The notes beneath the pieces are model-generated. The model was not told where the DNA came from and made no database searches. It worked only from the letters and a program-made list of their open reading frames with translations. Positions 44,240 through 51,819 of a stretch of DNA of 64,000 bases are shown here, piece by piece (position 1 is the stretch's first letter; each line of letters begins with the position of its first letter). Origin of the DNA: Sutcliffiella horikoshii (GTDB taxonomy: Bacteria; Bacillota; Bacilli; Bacillales; Bacillaceae_I); the NCBI RefSeq assembly GCF_021991925.1, contig NZ_RXZI01000010.1, positions 1 through 64,000 of the forward strand, written 5' to 3'. A program made the translations under genes and the position numbers.

Positions 44240-44917
44240 TCAAAAAATCTTCTTCAGCTTTTTCATCGTTGCTTCCGATGTGAAGCTTCCAAAATGGTTC
44301 ATAAGCTTCGCTGTTGCTTCTTGTTTATTCATGCTGGAGGTACCAATTTGATTTTTAGCACACCAATGCTCCATCGTCTCATAGGAGGTGCTGCTCCAGC
44401 CGTTCTTCTCCCCGTTTTCGTCCTGTTTTTCTTTTGTACCGGAGACAACGATGTCCAAATTCCCCTGTAACTCTAATAAAGCTTGATCGAACGCCTTCTT
44501 TTTCTCTTTTTCCTTCATCCCCGCTTCTGCACGCAATACTCTCGTATCGATTCCTTGTTTTCCCGAAATGAGTTCAAATAGAGTTAAGGCTTCACGGGAC
44601 ACCTCCCCTTTTTCATACCGTTCTTCCATGGTTTCATGACTTGCAAGTGCCGCGAGCACCAGCGGTAGCAAGTCTTTTGAAAGGAACACCGCTTTTTTCC
44701 TGATAAACTTCCCGTATGCCGCCACCCCGTCTGCAGCAAATTGAGTCCGCCACATCCATGGGTCCTGATTGGTATCGGAATGCCAAGCTTCTTTGGGAGT
44801 GATGCTTCCAAGCGATGGATAATCATCAAACAGTGGCGCAAGCGGAAGCAAGCCTACCTCTTTGATCACCGCTACCGCTTCTTCATATGTATGGATGGTT
44901 CGAGTTTGTGTGGTCAT
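44240..44917 (-). CDS. AlkZ-related hypothetical protein
   Basis: A 225-residue soluble protein starting at the ATG at 44917, where AAAGGAGAG is well placed (a longer frame reaches 45049 without a site and would run through the dyad repeats). The segment DPWMWRTQFAADGVAAYGKFIRKKAVFLSKDLLP (about 50-83) is reminiscent of proteins annotated as AlkZ-related in Bacillus; I do not see the complete DNA glycosylase domain and the function is open. The C-terminal half is charged and helical. Divergent from the PadR gene. Confidence 0.6.
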   Translation of the reverse strand: MTTQTRTIHTYEEAVAVIKEVGLLPLAPLFDDYPSLGSITPKEAWHSDTNQDPWMWRTQFAADGVAAYGKFIRKKAVFLSKDLLPLVLAALASHETMEERYEKGEVSREALTLFELISGKQGIDTRVLRAEAGMKEKEKKKAFDQALLELQGNLDIVVSGTKEKQDENGEKNGWSSTSYETMEHWCAKNQIGTSSMNKQEATAKLMNHFGSFTSEATMKKLKKIF

Positions 44918-44994
44918 AGTACGCTCTCCTTTATTTTCCTTTTGTTTTACAAATTCTACATGGACCGCGAAGAGTCCTTTAATATTTTTCCAAA

Positions 44995-45173
44995 TATACC
45001 TTGCATTACAAGATAGCAATGCATATAATGGATGTATCATGTAATACAAGATAGTGCCATCTCTTTTTAACCCGGTATCTTGTTATACAAGATACCGACA
45101 CCCTTTCGAATTGGTACCTTGTTATACATGATACAAACATCTTTTCGACCTGGTACCTTGTTACACAAAATAC
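44995..45173. repeat. Five dyad elements spaced 38-41 bp in a divergent promoter region
   Basis: Cores of the form CTTG-N5-CAAG or close variants are centred at 45006, 45044, 45085, 45124 and 45163 (steps 38, 41, 39, 39). The best copy has perfect arms GGTATCTTGT-N3-ACAAGATACC (45074-45096). The filler CTTTTCGAMYTGG is partly shared by the last copies. They lie between the starts of the AlkZ-related and PadR genes, so they may be PadR operators. The spacing is close to four helical turns. Confidence 0.65.
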
Positions 45174-45216
45174 CAAATCGACATGCTCTTTTACCATAAC
45201 CAAAGTAGGTGAACAC

Positions 45217-45549
45217 ATGGCAGCAAGAAGCCAGCTATTAAAAGGGATCCTCGATGCATGCGTGATGGCGATTGTCGAGGAAAAAGCAGTCTACGGGTAT
45301 GAACTATCCCAGCAACTGCAAAAGGTCGGTTTACCAGACATCAGTGAAGGCACCATCTACCCAGTATTGCTCCGACTGCAAAAGAACGGATTTATCATAG
45401 GGGAGATGCGTCCTTCCGCAACCGGCCCGAACCGAAAGTATTATTTTCTAACAGACGCTGGAAAAGAAGAACTTGAACGAATCTCAAATGAATGGATGCT
45501 GATCGCAGGTCCTGTCAGTCAATTATTGCAAAGAGGGGAAAAAGAATGA
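45217..45549 (+). CDS. PadR family transcriptional regulator
   Basis: A 110-residue winged-helix regulator: LLKGILDACVMAIVEEKAVYGYELSQQLQKVG (6-37), then IYPVLLRLQKNGFI and a wing GPNRKYYFLTDAGKEEL. The C-terminal dimer helix is short. Its stop overlaps the next gene (ATGA). PadR genes coupled to HAAS-domain membrane proteins are a common Bacillus arrangement for envelope or drug sensing. It probably binds the dyads at 44995-45173. Confidence 0.9.
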   Translation: MAARSQLLKGILDACVMAIVEEKAVYGYELSQQLQKVGLPDISEGTIYPVLLRLQKNGFIIGEMRPSATGPNRKYYFLTDAGKEELERISNEWMLIAGPVSQLLQRGEKE

Positions 45550-46226
45550 GAGATACGAAGAAGTTGATTGAAGAGAATAATGAAAAACGAAAGCTGTTGA
45601 GTGATGATAACTTGGGATTGTATGAGGATTTTCTGCTATATATTCGTACGGATTTAAGAGTGGCGGAGCATGAAAGCGAAGAGCTATTGATGGAGCTTCT
45701 CGATCATATGCTTGAAGCGCAGCATGAAGGCCGATCTGGAACAGAACTCCTTGGTTCCGATCCTAAAGCATATGCAGATGAGCTGATTGAAGGGTTGCCT
45801 AAAGATAAAAAACGGGATGTGATCCCCTTCATCAGCTCCCAAGTCAGTAATTCTTTAGGATGGTTCGCTCTGGTGTTATCCATTGTCCATCTCGTGATGC
45901 CTATGTTTACGGAAATTAAAGCTACTTCCCCGTTAGGGAACTTGGTTATATTGGCTTTGGCCGTGTTGGGCGTTTCCGCTTTAGGTGTGAAAGTGATCTT
46001 CACTTTGGTTCGTTCCAGCCTTTTCAGCGAAAAGAAAGAAGCAAAGCGTGCCTATTGGAAAGCCGGCCTGTTTGGGGCAGGATCCTTCGCCGCCATATTA
46101 TTTTTTGCCTGGCTTGTTCCTGACTTCGGGCCAAGAATATTGATAGAATGGTGGATTTATCTGATCCTCGCGCTCATTCTACTTGGAACAGGAAAGCTGA
46201 TTCAACGAGCCTACCACACTCACTAA
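45546..46226 (+). CDS. HAAS-domain (DUF1700/DUF1129-like) membrane protein
   Basis: A 226-residue protein: an N-terminal cytoplasmic HAAS-type helical domain (about 25-80) with SEELLMELLDHMLEAQHEGRSGTELLGSDPKAYADELI, then four hydrophobic helices (about 100-222). The ATG at 45546 overlaps the PadR stop and has GAGGGG ahead. HAAS domains couple to PadR or sigma regulators; this protein may control PadR activity from the membrane (inference). Confidence 0.78.
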   Translation: MRDTKKLIEENNEKRKLLSDDNLGLYEDFLLYIRTDLRVAEHESEELLMELLDHMLEAQHEGRSGTELLGSDPKAYADELIEGLPKDKKRDVIPFISSQVSNSLGWFALVLSIVHLVMPMFTEIKATSPLGNLVILALAVLGVSALGVKVIFTLVRSSLFSEKKEAKRAYWKAGLFGAGSFAAILFFAWLVPDFGPRILIEWWIYLILALILLGTGKLIQRAYHTH

Positions 46227-46244
46227 TAGGAAGGAGAAGTTACC

Positions 46245-47012
46245 ATGAACCATCTACCATTAACTAAAAAGAGCCAAACCTTCATAGAAAACCTTCGGAT
46301 CTACCTTTTTTCTTGTGGCAAAAAGACGAACGAGATTGATGAGATAACCGATGAATTAGAAGTGCATTTATACGAGGCGGAAAAAGAGAATAAAAGTGTC
46401 GAGCATATCATCGGGAGCTCCCCTAAAGAATACATGGAGCAAATCTCCAGTGAGATGTCCTTTGATCTTGGGGGCTGGGCTAAATATGTTCCCATCATCA
46501 TCCTTGGTGCTTTTGCCGGAATCGTCCTAAAGGATATCGTATTTGGCGGGTTTCAATACTCGCTCGTGGAGTTGATTGGGTACCCGCTTGTTTGCATCAT
46601 CTTGCTTCTTGCTTACATGTGGACATTCAGATTTATTTCCAGCCATTCCTTTTCCAAGGGCAAAGAGTTCTTTTTCTTGTACCTGGCAAGCTTTTTATCG
46701 ATTGCATTGTTTACAGGGTTGATGTTCCTCCCTACTTATATCGAGTCACCGATAATACTGCTTGGCTATTATGGGAACCTGATTGTCGCAAGTATGGCCA
46801 TTTCATTGCTAATTGGTATTTCCATTTGGAGTAAGACGCTAGTATCGATTGTACTGCCCATCTTTTACATCGTTCCGGAATACATGGTCAGCTTTACTGA
46901 CCTTTCAGAAGGTAACCAACTTTTAGCCAGCAGTATGTTGATGTTCGCAGGAATCGGTATCTATTTTCTGTTCTCACTGAAAAGAACGAAGGAAGTTAAA
47001 TCTGTTCACTAG
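46245..47012 (+). CDS. Second HAAS-domain membrane protein
   Basis: A 255-residue protein with the same plan as its upstream neighbour: HAAS-like N-terminus (about 12-75, ITDELEVHLYEAEKENKSVEHIIGSSPKEYMEQI) and six to seven hydrophobic helices (about 80-248). It starts 18 bp after the previous stop with GGAAGGAGAAG. Probably a diverged paralogue. No catalytic motif seen. Confidence 0.75.
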   Translation: MNHLPLTKKSQTFIENLRIYLFSCGKKTNEIDEITDELEVHLYEAEKENKSVEHIIGSSPKEYMEQISSEMSFDLGGWAKYVPIIILGAFAGIVLKDIVFGGFQYSLVELIGYPLVCIILLLAYMWTFRFISSHSFSKGKEFFFLYLASFLSIALFTGLMFLPTYIESPIILLGYYGNLIVASMAISLLIGISIWSKTLVSIVLPIFYIVPEYMVSFTDLSEGNQLLASSMLMFAGIGIYFLFSLKRTKEVKSVH

Positions 47013-47020
47013 TACAAAAT

Positions 47021-47056
47021 GGGCTTCGCTTGATCATTGTCGGAAGCCCCTTTCTA
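47021..47056. terminator. Bidirectional terminator
   Basis: GGGCTTC, 12-nt loop region, GAAGCCC between two convergent genes, with CTTTCT on the plus side and an A-rich stretch serving the minus side. Confidence 0.65.
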
Positions 47057-47503
47057 TTTCAGGGCTTCCGCTTCCACCCGATCCATGTACTCCTGCACCA
47101 CCTTATTATTGCTCTTCTCGCTGCCTAGCTTCAGCATTGCCCGCCCTACAAAATTCACCCCTTTATTATGTCCGGCATAAAGGAAGCGAGTATGCGTCTC
47201 ATCCACCTTTTCCAGCGTAAAAGACAAATTGATTTCAAATGCTTTTCCAAGTACAAAAGCTATCTGTTTATGTTTCTTATCAGGCTTGTCCTCATAGGCC
47301 AATGTCTCCACGATATACGTTTCCACACGCTTGCCCTCCCGATATGTTTGGCGGTGTTTGGCACCTACCTCTGTTTCCGTCTTTTCTATTAGCGTATGCT
47401 CTTCCACTTTCGGCATGGTCCTCTTAATATTCTTGTCGAGAAAAAGCTCCCATACTTTTTCAATGGATACCGGGATCATTCGCTCTTCTTGCCACTGAAT
47501 CAT
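47054..47503 (-). CDS. SRPBCC (START-like) family protein
   Basis: A 149-residue hydrophobic-ligand-binding fold protein: EERMIPVSIEKVWELFLDKN at the start, TYREGKRVETYIVETLAYE in the middle strands, and the long C-terminal helix LKLGSEKSNNKVVQEYMDRVEAEALK. Overlaps the MerR gene by 4 nt, so both are controlled by that regulator. Ligand unknown. Confidence 0.82.
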   Translation of the reverse strand: MIQWQEERMIPVSIEKVWELFLDKNIKRTMPKVEEHTLIEKTETEVGAKHRQTYREGKRVETYIVETLAYEDKPDKKHKQIAFVLGKAFEINLSFTLEKVDETHTRFLYAGHNKGVNFVGRAMLKLGSEKSNNKVVQEYMDRVEAEALK

Positions 47504-47844
47504 TGTTCTTCCTCCTTCCCTGACGCCAAGAAGGCATCAATCTCCTCTATCTCCTGTTTTAGTTCTTCCATTTGGCGTCGAATCGTATCTTTCTTCTGAA
47601 TTAGTAAATCCTCGAGGTGTGCAAACGATTCATCCTCCATCACCGAAATCATCTCCTGGATGGTGAACCCGAAGCTTCTGAGTTTCACTAAAAGCAGGGC
47701 CAGGAAATAACTTCCATCATCATAATATCGGTAGTTATTTTTAGGATCTATATAGGCTGGTTCCATCAGCTTCACCTCTGCATAATAGCGCAGCGTCTCC
47801 TTGCTGAGTCCCGTCATCTCAGAAAACTCACTGACCTTGTACAT
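47500..47844 (-). CDS. MerR family transcriptional regulator
   Basis: A 114-residue regulator: HTH MYKVSEFSEMTGLSKETLRYYAEVKLMEPAYIDPKNNYRYYDDGS (1-45), then a coiled-coil dimer helix (about 75-108, RRQMEELKQEIEEIDAFL). No Cys pair for metal sensing and no long effector domain. The start follows AAAGGAGGTC. The promoter upstream has the long spacer and central dyad typical of MerR control. Confidence 0.9.
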   Translation of the reverse strand: MYKVSEFSEMTGLSKETLRYYAEVKLMEPAYIDPKNNYRYYDDGSYFLALLLVKLRSFGFTIQEMISVMEDESFAHLEDLLIQKKDTIRRQMEELKQEIEEIDAFLASGKEEEQ

Positions 47845-47867
47845 TCATTTCTTGACCTCCTTTGTTA

Positions 47868-47899
47868 AGTTTAAACTGTGTGGTGCACCACATGGTCAA
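47868..47899 (-). promoter_or_regulatory. MerR-type promoter with perfect dyad
   Basis: On the minus strand TTGACC, 20 bp (19 if the -10 box is moved one base), TAAACT. The spacer contains the perfect palindrome TGTGGTGCACCACA (47879-47892). Over-long spacers with an inner dyad are the mark of MerR-activated promoters. Confidence 0.78.
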
Positions 47900-47974
47900 T
47901 CCAAAATTTTATTTGCTTGTGTATTTAAGGTGAAAACAAGCTAAAATACCCGCTTTTGATGCTCGTAAAAACGC

Positions 47975-48162
47975 TTCGGACATTTCGGTCTTCGGTTCGG
48001 ACAATTTTATCGTGCATCTGTTTGGTGTTCCGACACGAATTGGCCTTGTTCGGACAAAAATCCAGGGGGGTTCGGCCACCCTAAAATGTCGTTCGGACAA
48101 AAAAGTAAAATCTTTGAACAAATACGCCAAAACTTCGGACAAGAATGCAAAATGTTCGTACA
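47975..48162 (-). repeat. Phased array D: TGTCCGAA-type cores on the minus strand
   Basis: Plus-strand TTCGGACA or variants begin at 47975, 47996, 48028 (TTCCGACA), 48049, 48071 (TTCGGCCA), 48092, 48113 (TTTGAACA), 48134 and 48155 (TTCGTACA). Steps are 21, 32, 21, 22, 21, 21, 21 and 21 bp, almost the same pattern as array B, including one 32-bp jump after the second core. It lies between the MerR promoter and the terminator of the next minus-strand pair. Confidence 0.85.
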
Positions 48163-48203
48163 CTTACACTCCACCGCCCTCAAACCCTTCAAAAAAACAC
48201 CCA

Positions 48204-48238
48204 AGGTTCGCAACTTCTCCAGCTCCCTTGGGTGTTCC
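48204..48238 (-). terminator. Terminator of the small membrane protein pair
   Basis: On the minus strand AACACCCAAGG, loop, CCTTGGGTGTTTTTTT, directly after the 48243 stop. Confidence 0.85.
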
Positions 48239-48242
48239 TCAT

Positions 48243-48611
48243 TTAATCTTCCAGTATCTGCACCATAGCAGCCTCCCCCTGTCCCGGAAGGCTCTCCTCC
48301 ATATTGTAATACTCCACTTTTACAAAATCATACAGCTGGGGCCTATCATACGCCTCCCCATTTATAGTAAACCAAGCCGATTGCTCACTTTCCGCAATCA
48401 CTTCATCCAGCGTCAACCGCTGGATCTCTTCCTTACTCATATCACTGACGACAAGAATCTTTCCCTCTTCCATCGCCGCCACATATCCGGTCATCTCCAT
48501 GCTCACAGGCTTTGGATTTTCCTTTAATCCAGTATCATAAACCACAAAACTAATCACCATAATCACGCCGATCACAGCCGCCATGCCAATAAGCAGGCCT
48601 CTAATCCCCAT
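48243..48611 (-). CDS. Hypothetical exported or membrane-anchored protein
   Basis: Not recognised. 122 residues with one N-terminal helix (about 4-24) and a small acidic outer domain containing VSDMSKEEIQRLTLDEVIAESEQSAWFTINGEAYDRPQLYDFVKVEYYNMEESLPGQGEA. The GQGEAxMVQILED end and the spacing resemble small YobA/DUF3221-type proteins, but this is weak. It starts immediately after the stop of the 48612 gene, so the two are cotranscribed. Confidence 0.6.
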   Translation of the reverse strand: MGIRGLLIGMAAVIGVIMVISFVVYDTGLKENPKPVSMEMTGYVAAMEEGKILVVSDMSKEEIQRLTLDEVIAESEQSAWFTINGEAYDRPQLYDFVKVEYYNMEESLPGQGEAAMVQILED

Positions 48612-49025
48612 CTATTCCTGACCTTTCACTTCCACCAAGCTATATTCCTCTGTATCCACATCGTATTCAAACGAAATCAAATACTTTTCTCCGGTCTGAA
48701 ACTGGCCACAAAAGGCTTCCGCATCTTCTTCACTGTCCGCTTCATAATGATAGGTCAGTCCATCATAATCCTGTTCCGTTACCGAACAACGATAAGCACC
48801 GTTCTCATGTTCTGTCACTGCCACACCTTCCACCGTAATCCGATCCTCACCCGAAGTCGACGGCATATACGTGTACATAACAAACGTCGTAATAAGCAGT
48901 AGCGTCCCTACCACAAGTGCAATGCGTCCCTTTTTCTTTTCTGATCTGACAAGCGTGGTAAACACCCCGAAACCTATCAGACCAAAGCTGATTGCAAATA
49001 AAATCAAACCTAATATATACATCAC
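48612..49025 (-). CDS. Hypothetical two-helix membrane protein
   Basis: Not recognised. 137 residues: two hydrophobic helices (about 3-25 and 33-52) joined by a basic SEKKKGR loop, then an acidic outer domain (about 60-137) with two Cys (C78 in YRCSVTEQDYDG and C105 in AFCGQF) that may form a disulfide. Forms a two-gene unit with the following gene. Confidence 0.6.
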   Translation of the reverse strand: MMYILGLILFAISFGLIGFGVFTTLVRSEKKKGRIALVVGTLLLITTFVMYTYMPSTSGEDRITVEGVAVTEHENGAYRCSVTEQDYDGLTYHYEADSEEDAEAFCGQFQTGEKYLISFEYDVDTEEYSLVEVKGQE

Positions 49026-49117
49026 TGTACCCCCCGTTACTTTTCTCTACTTCCCATTATATATCAGACAACCTGTATCATTCATACTTTTTCATGGAAT
49101 TGATGAATTATCCATAC

Positions 49118-49157
49118 AAAAAACCCCTACCGCGCTCTCCCACAGTAAGGGTCCCCA
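49118..49157 (-). terminator. Terminator of the rodA-like gene
   Basis: On the minus strand ACCCTTAC, loop, GTAGGGGT, TTTTTT, a few bases after the stop. Confidence 0.8.
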
Positions 49158-49162
49158 AACAC

Positions 49163-50329
49163 CTATTCAAACAAATACTTCCTCGTCCTCAACTGCACAT
49201 TCAACACAATTCCGATCGCGATCATATATGTCAAAAGCGAACTACCCCCATAGCTGAAAAACGGCAGTGGAATCCCTGTTATCGGGAGTAATCCTATCGT
49301 CATCCCGACATTTTGAAAAACTTGGAAGGTCAGCATTCCAATTACTCCCGCGCAAAGATAGGTGCCGAAGGGGTCATGGCACTCCATGGCGATGAAGGTA
49401 ATTTTATAGATCAGGAAAAAGAACAGGGAGATGACAACGGTCGCGCCCATAAAGCCGAACTGGCTGGCGATCGCCGCAAAGATGAAGTCCGTATGTGCTT
49501 CTGGTAAATAGACATTCATCTCTCCGTAGCCAGAACCGGTGTATTCACCTGAGCCGATGGCTAGCAAAGACCTTACCAATTGAAATCCTTGTACATCTTG
49601 ATATTCATATGGATTCAACCAGCCGTAGAAACGGTCCAGCTGATATTCAGGAATCAGGTACGTATGGAAAAAGGTCGGATGTGCGATGAAAATATATAAG
49701 AATAATGCAATGAATCCCAAGGCCGCGCCAGCAATAGAAAGTATGATACTCCATTTGATTCCTGACACCAGGATCATGGCAGCGATGATGGCGCAATAGA
49801 CAAGGGTTGTCCCCATATCGGGCTGTTTTGCAACAAGGAACAAAGGAAGGCTGGATGCGGCAATGATTTTCCCAAGCAGCAGGTAGCTATCCTGTAAGGT
49901 TGCTTCTTCAAACTTTGCCCGGTGGTCGGCGATTACCTTACTTAATACTAAAATCAGTGAGATTTTCATGAGTTCGGAGGGTTGGATGTTTCCAAGTCCC
50001 GGCAAGGTGTACCAGCTTGTTGCCCCTTTTATTTCACTGACAAGGGCGGAGGGAAAATTAAACTCAAGGCCAAGTAACAGGATCACCCCCATGCCAAACG
50101 TAATCCAGGCAAGGTTCCGCAAATAATCAAAGTGAATCAGCATGGACAACCCGATGCCAATGGCTCCTACGACAAACCACATCAATTGCTTTTCCATGAA
50201 ATTGATGTTTTGCAGAACAGGAGGCAAAGTGGGCTCTACGCTCTTTAATGCAAACAAACTTGATACTACCATAATCCCCATAAGAAAAATCAACGTGGTA
50301 TCCAACTGAGGTTTATAGTCTTTTTCCAC
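49163..50329 (-). CDS. rodA: FtsW/RodA/SpoVE family peptidoglycan polymerase (RodA-like)
   Basis: A 388-residue SEDS glycosyltransferase with ten hydrophobic helices. SEDS signatures: NIQPSELMKISLIL (about 130-143), KQPDMGTTLVY, the loop RFYGWLNPYEYQDVQGFQLVRSLLAIGSGEYTGSGYGEMNVYLPEAHTDFIFAAIASQFGF and PITGIPLPFFSYGGSS near the end. It polymerises lipid II with a class B PBP. The start is a GTG preceded by GGAGAG. RodA is preferred over FtsW by the NPYEYQDVQGFQ loop and short ends, but a second RodA paralogue or a sporulation member is possible. Confidence 0.85.
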   Translation of the reverse strand: MEKDYKPQLDTTLIFLMGIMVVSSLFALKSVEPTLPPVLQNINFMEKQLMWFVVGAIGIGLSMLIHFDYLRNLAWITFGMGVILLLGLEFNFPSALVSEIKGATSWYTLPGLGNIQPSELMKISLILVLSKVIADHRAKFEEATLQDSYLLLGKIIAASSLPLFLVAKQPDMGTTLVYCAIIAAMILVSGIKWSIILSIAGAALGFIALFLYIFIAHPTFFHTYLIPEYQLDRFYGWLNPYEYQDVQGFQLVRSLLAIGSGEYTGSGYGEMNVYLPEAHTDFIFAAIASQFGFMGATVVISLFFFLIYKITFIAMECHDPFGTYLCAGVIGMLTFQVFQNVGMTIGLLPITGIPLPFFSYGGSSLLTYMIAIGIVLNVQLRTRKYLFE

Positions 50330-50534
50330 TGGTTTCTCTCCATTCTCTACTTTTACTTTTTCTTTTATGTTTGTTTATATTATTATTAAGATTATTAATA
50401 TGTTTATTATTAGAATAACCTATAAATCATATTAGAGAAAAACATAAAGGTCAATCCATAAATTTTTGGATAATGTATGTGAAATATTAATAAGGGGAAG
50501 TTAGGACTAACTAATTTTAGGAGGAATACATACT

Positions 50535-51764
50535 TTGTTTATTGCGTTAGCTTTTTTCTTATTTATGTCATTTTTCTTGTCGGGAAGTGAAACAGCACTG
50601 ACAGCTGTCAATCGGATGAAAATCCAGATTAGAGCGGAGAACGGGGATGTGGCTGCCCAGAAGCTGTTAAAGCTTATTGAGCGGCCCGACCAATTTATTA
50701 CAGCTATTCTAATAGGTAATAACATAGCCAATATTATGTTACCAACACTTGTTACACTTGTTGCAATTGATTATGGATGGAATATCGGTATTGCTACAGC
50801 TGTATTGACCGTTGTTTTGATTATATGTGCTGAGGTGGTTCCAAAGTCCATCGCCGCAACCTTTGCCAATAAGGTGGCATTCATTGTTGCACCTGTCATT
50901 TCCATCCTTCTTCTAGTTCTGAAGCCTCTCATCTTTTTGCTGTCCATTTTGACTAACTTTATTATCCGTCTACTTTCAAGGGGAATGGTGAAAGAGGCAA
51001 CCCTTTCTAAAGAAGAGTTGAAAACGATGGTAGATATCGGCCGTACGGAAGGTACATTTTTCGAGGAAGAATCCCAACATATTATCGGAGCCATCGACTT
51101 TTATACGAAGGATGTCCGAGATGCATTGAAGACACCGCGGATAGAAATACATGGGTTACCGTGTGATGTTTCTTTTGAAGACGCAAGGAATTTTGTCATG
51201 GATAGCAGTTATACCCGCTACCCTGTTTATAAGGATAATATGGATAACATCATTGGAGTGTTCCATGCCAAATTTCTGTTGAACTGGTCACTGAAACCTG
51301 AATTAGAGATCAAGGACTTCATGGACACAAGTCCACTGTTTGTAGCTGAGTCCACTTCCATAGAAAAAGTGTTTAAAATGATGTTAAAAGAGAAGAAGCA
51401 TATGGCGATAGTCATTGACGAATATGGTGGAACAACAGGGATCATCAGCCATGAGGATATCATCGAAGCGATGATTGGACAAGAGATAGAGGATGAAACA
51501 GATGAATCAGGGGAAATTCTTATTGAAGAATTAACCAACACTCAAATCATTTGCCATGGAAAGATTGCCATTAGACGTTTTAATGAAGTATTTAAAACAA
51601 AAGTTCCGGAAGAAGAAGATACCATCGCAGGATTTCTTTTTAAAGAACTTGGGCATATCCCGTCAGAAGGTGAATCTCTCGAGTATCACCACCTTCACTT
51701 TGATATTTTGAAGATGGAGGACAATATCATTAAGCAAGTTAAGGTAAAGAAAAAAGCGAAATAA
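50535..51764 (+). CDS. CNNM/CorC (HlyC) family transporter, copy 1
   Basis: A 409-residue membrane protein of the CNNM/CorC family, linked to Mg/Co/Mn homeostasis. CNNM (DUF21) domain with four helices at about 1-180, CBS pair about 195-320 (MDSSYTRYPVYKDNMDNIIGVF and HMAIVIDEYGGTTGIISHEDIIEAMIG), CorC_HlyC domain about 330-405. The start is TTG with TAGGAGG about 10 nt ahead. It converges on a paralogue and shares a terminator with it, but has no riboswitch-like leader; the AT-rich gap before it shows nothing clear. Confidence 0.87.
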   Translation: MFIALAFFLFMSFFLSGSETALTAVNRMKIQIRAENGDVAAQKLLKLIERPDQFITAILIGNNIANIMLPTLVTLVAIDYGWNIGIATAVLTVVLIICAEVVPKSIAATFANKVAFIVAPVISILLLVLKPLIFLLSILTNFIIRLLSRGMVKEATLSKEELKTMVDIGRTEGTFFEEESQHIIGAIDFYTKDVRDALKTPRIEIHGLPCDVSFEDARNFVMDSSYTRYPVYKDNMDNIIGVFHAKFLLNWSLKPELEIKDFMDTSPLFVAESTSIEKVFKMMLKEKKHMAIVIDEYGGTTGIISHEDIIEAMIGQEIEDETDESGEILIEELTNTQIICHGKIAIRRFNEVFKTKVPEEEDTIAGFLFKELGHIPSEGESLEYHHLHFDILKMEDNIIKQVKVKKKAK

Positions 51765-51772
51765 ACTAGGAA

Positions 51773-51813
51773 AGGGTGCCGCTCTCCAATACAGAAGAGC
51801 GGCACCCTTTTTG
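51773..51813. terminator. Bidirectional terminator between the two CNNM genes
   Basis: AAAGGGTGCCGCTCT, short loop, AGAGCGGCACCCTTTTT: a perfect stem with A and T runs on both sides. Confidence 0.93.
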
Positions 51814-51819
51814 TATATT

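Noticed and set aside
44222-44241. AACAAA-TG-TTTGTT dyad before the LnrJ-like kinase gene
   Set aside because: It overlaps the end of the AlkZ-related gene, occurs once, and has no promoter elements around it that would support an operator call.
45006-45218. 70-codon minus-strand frame with 13-residue repeats (SCITRYQ type)
   Set aside because: It is produced by the 39-bp dyad repeats in a divergent promoter region and ends beside the PadR start; no ribosome site.
48012-48527. 171-codon plus-strand frame across array D
   Set aside because: The second half is antisense to the well-supported gene at 48243-48611 and the first half is array sequence.
50340-50530. Possible riboswitch before the plus-strand CNNM gene
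   Set aside because: The gap is AT-rich with no yybP-ykoY, M-box or other signature and no terminator.
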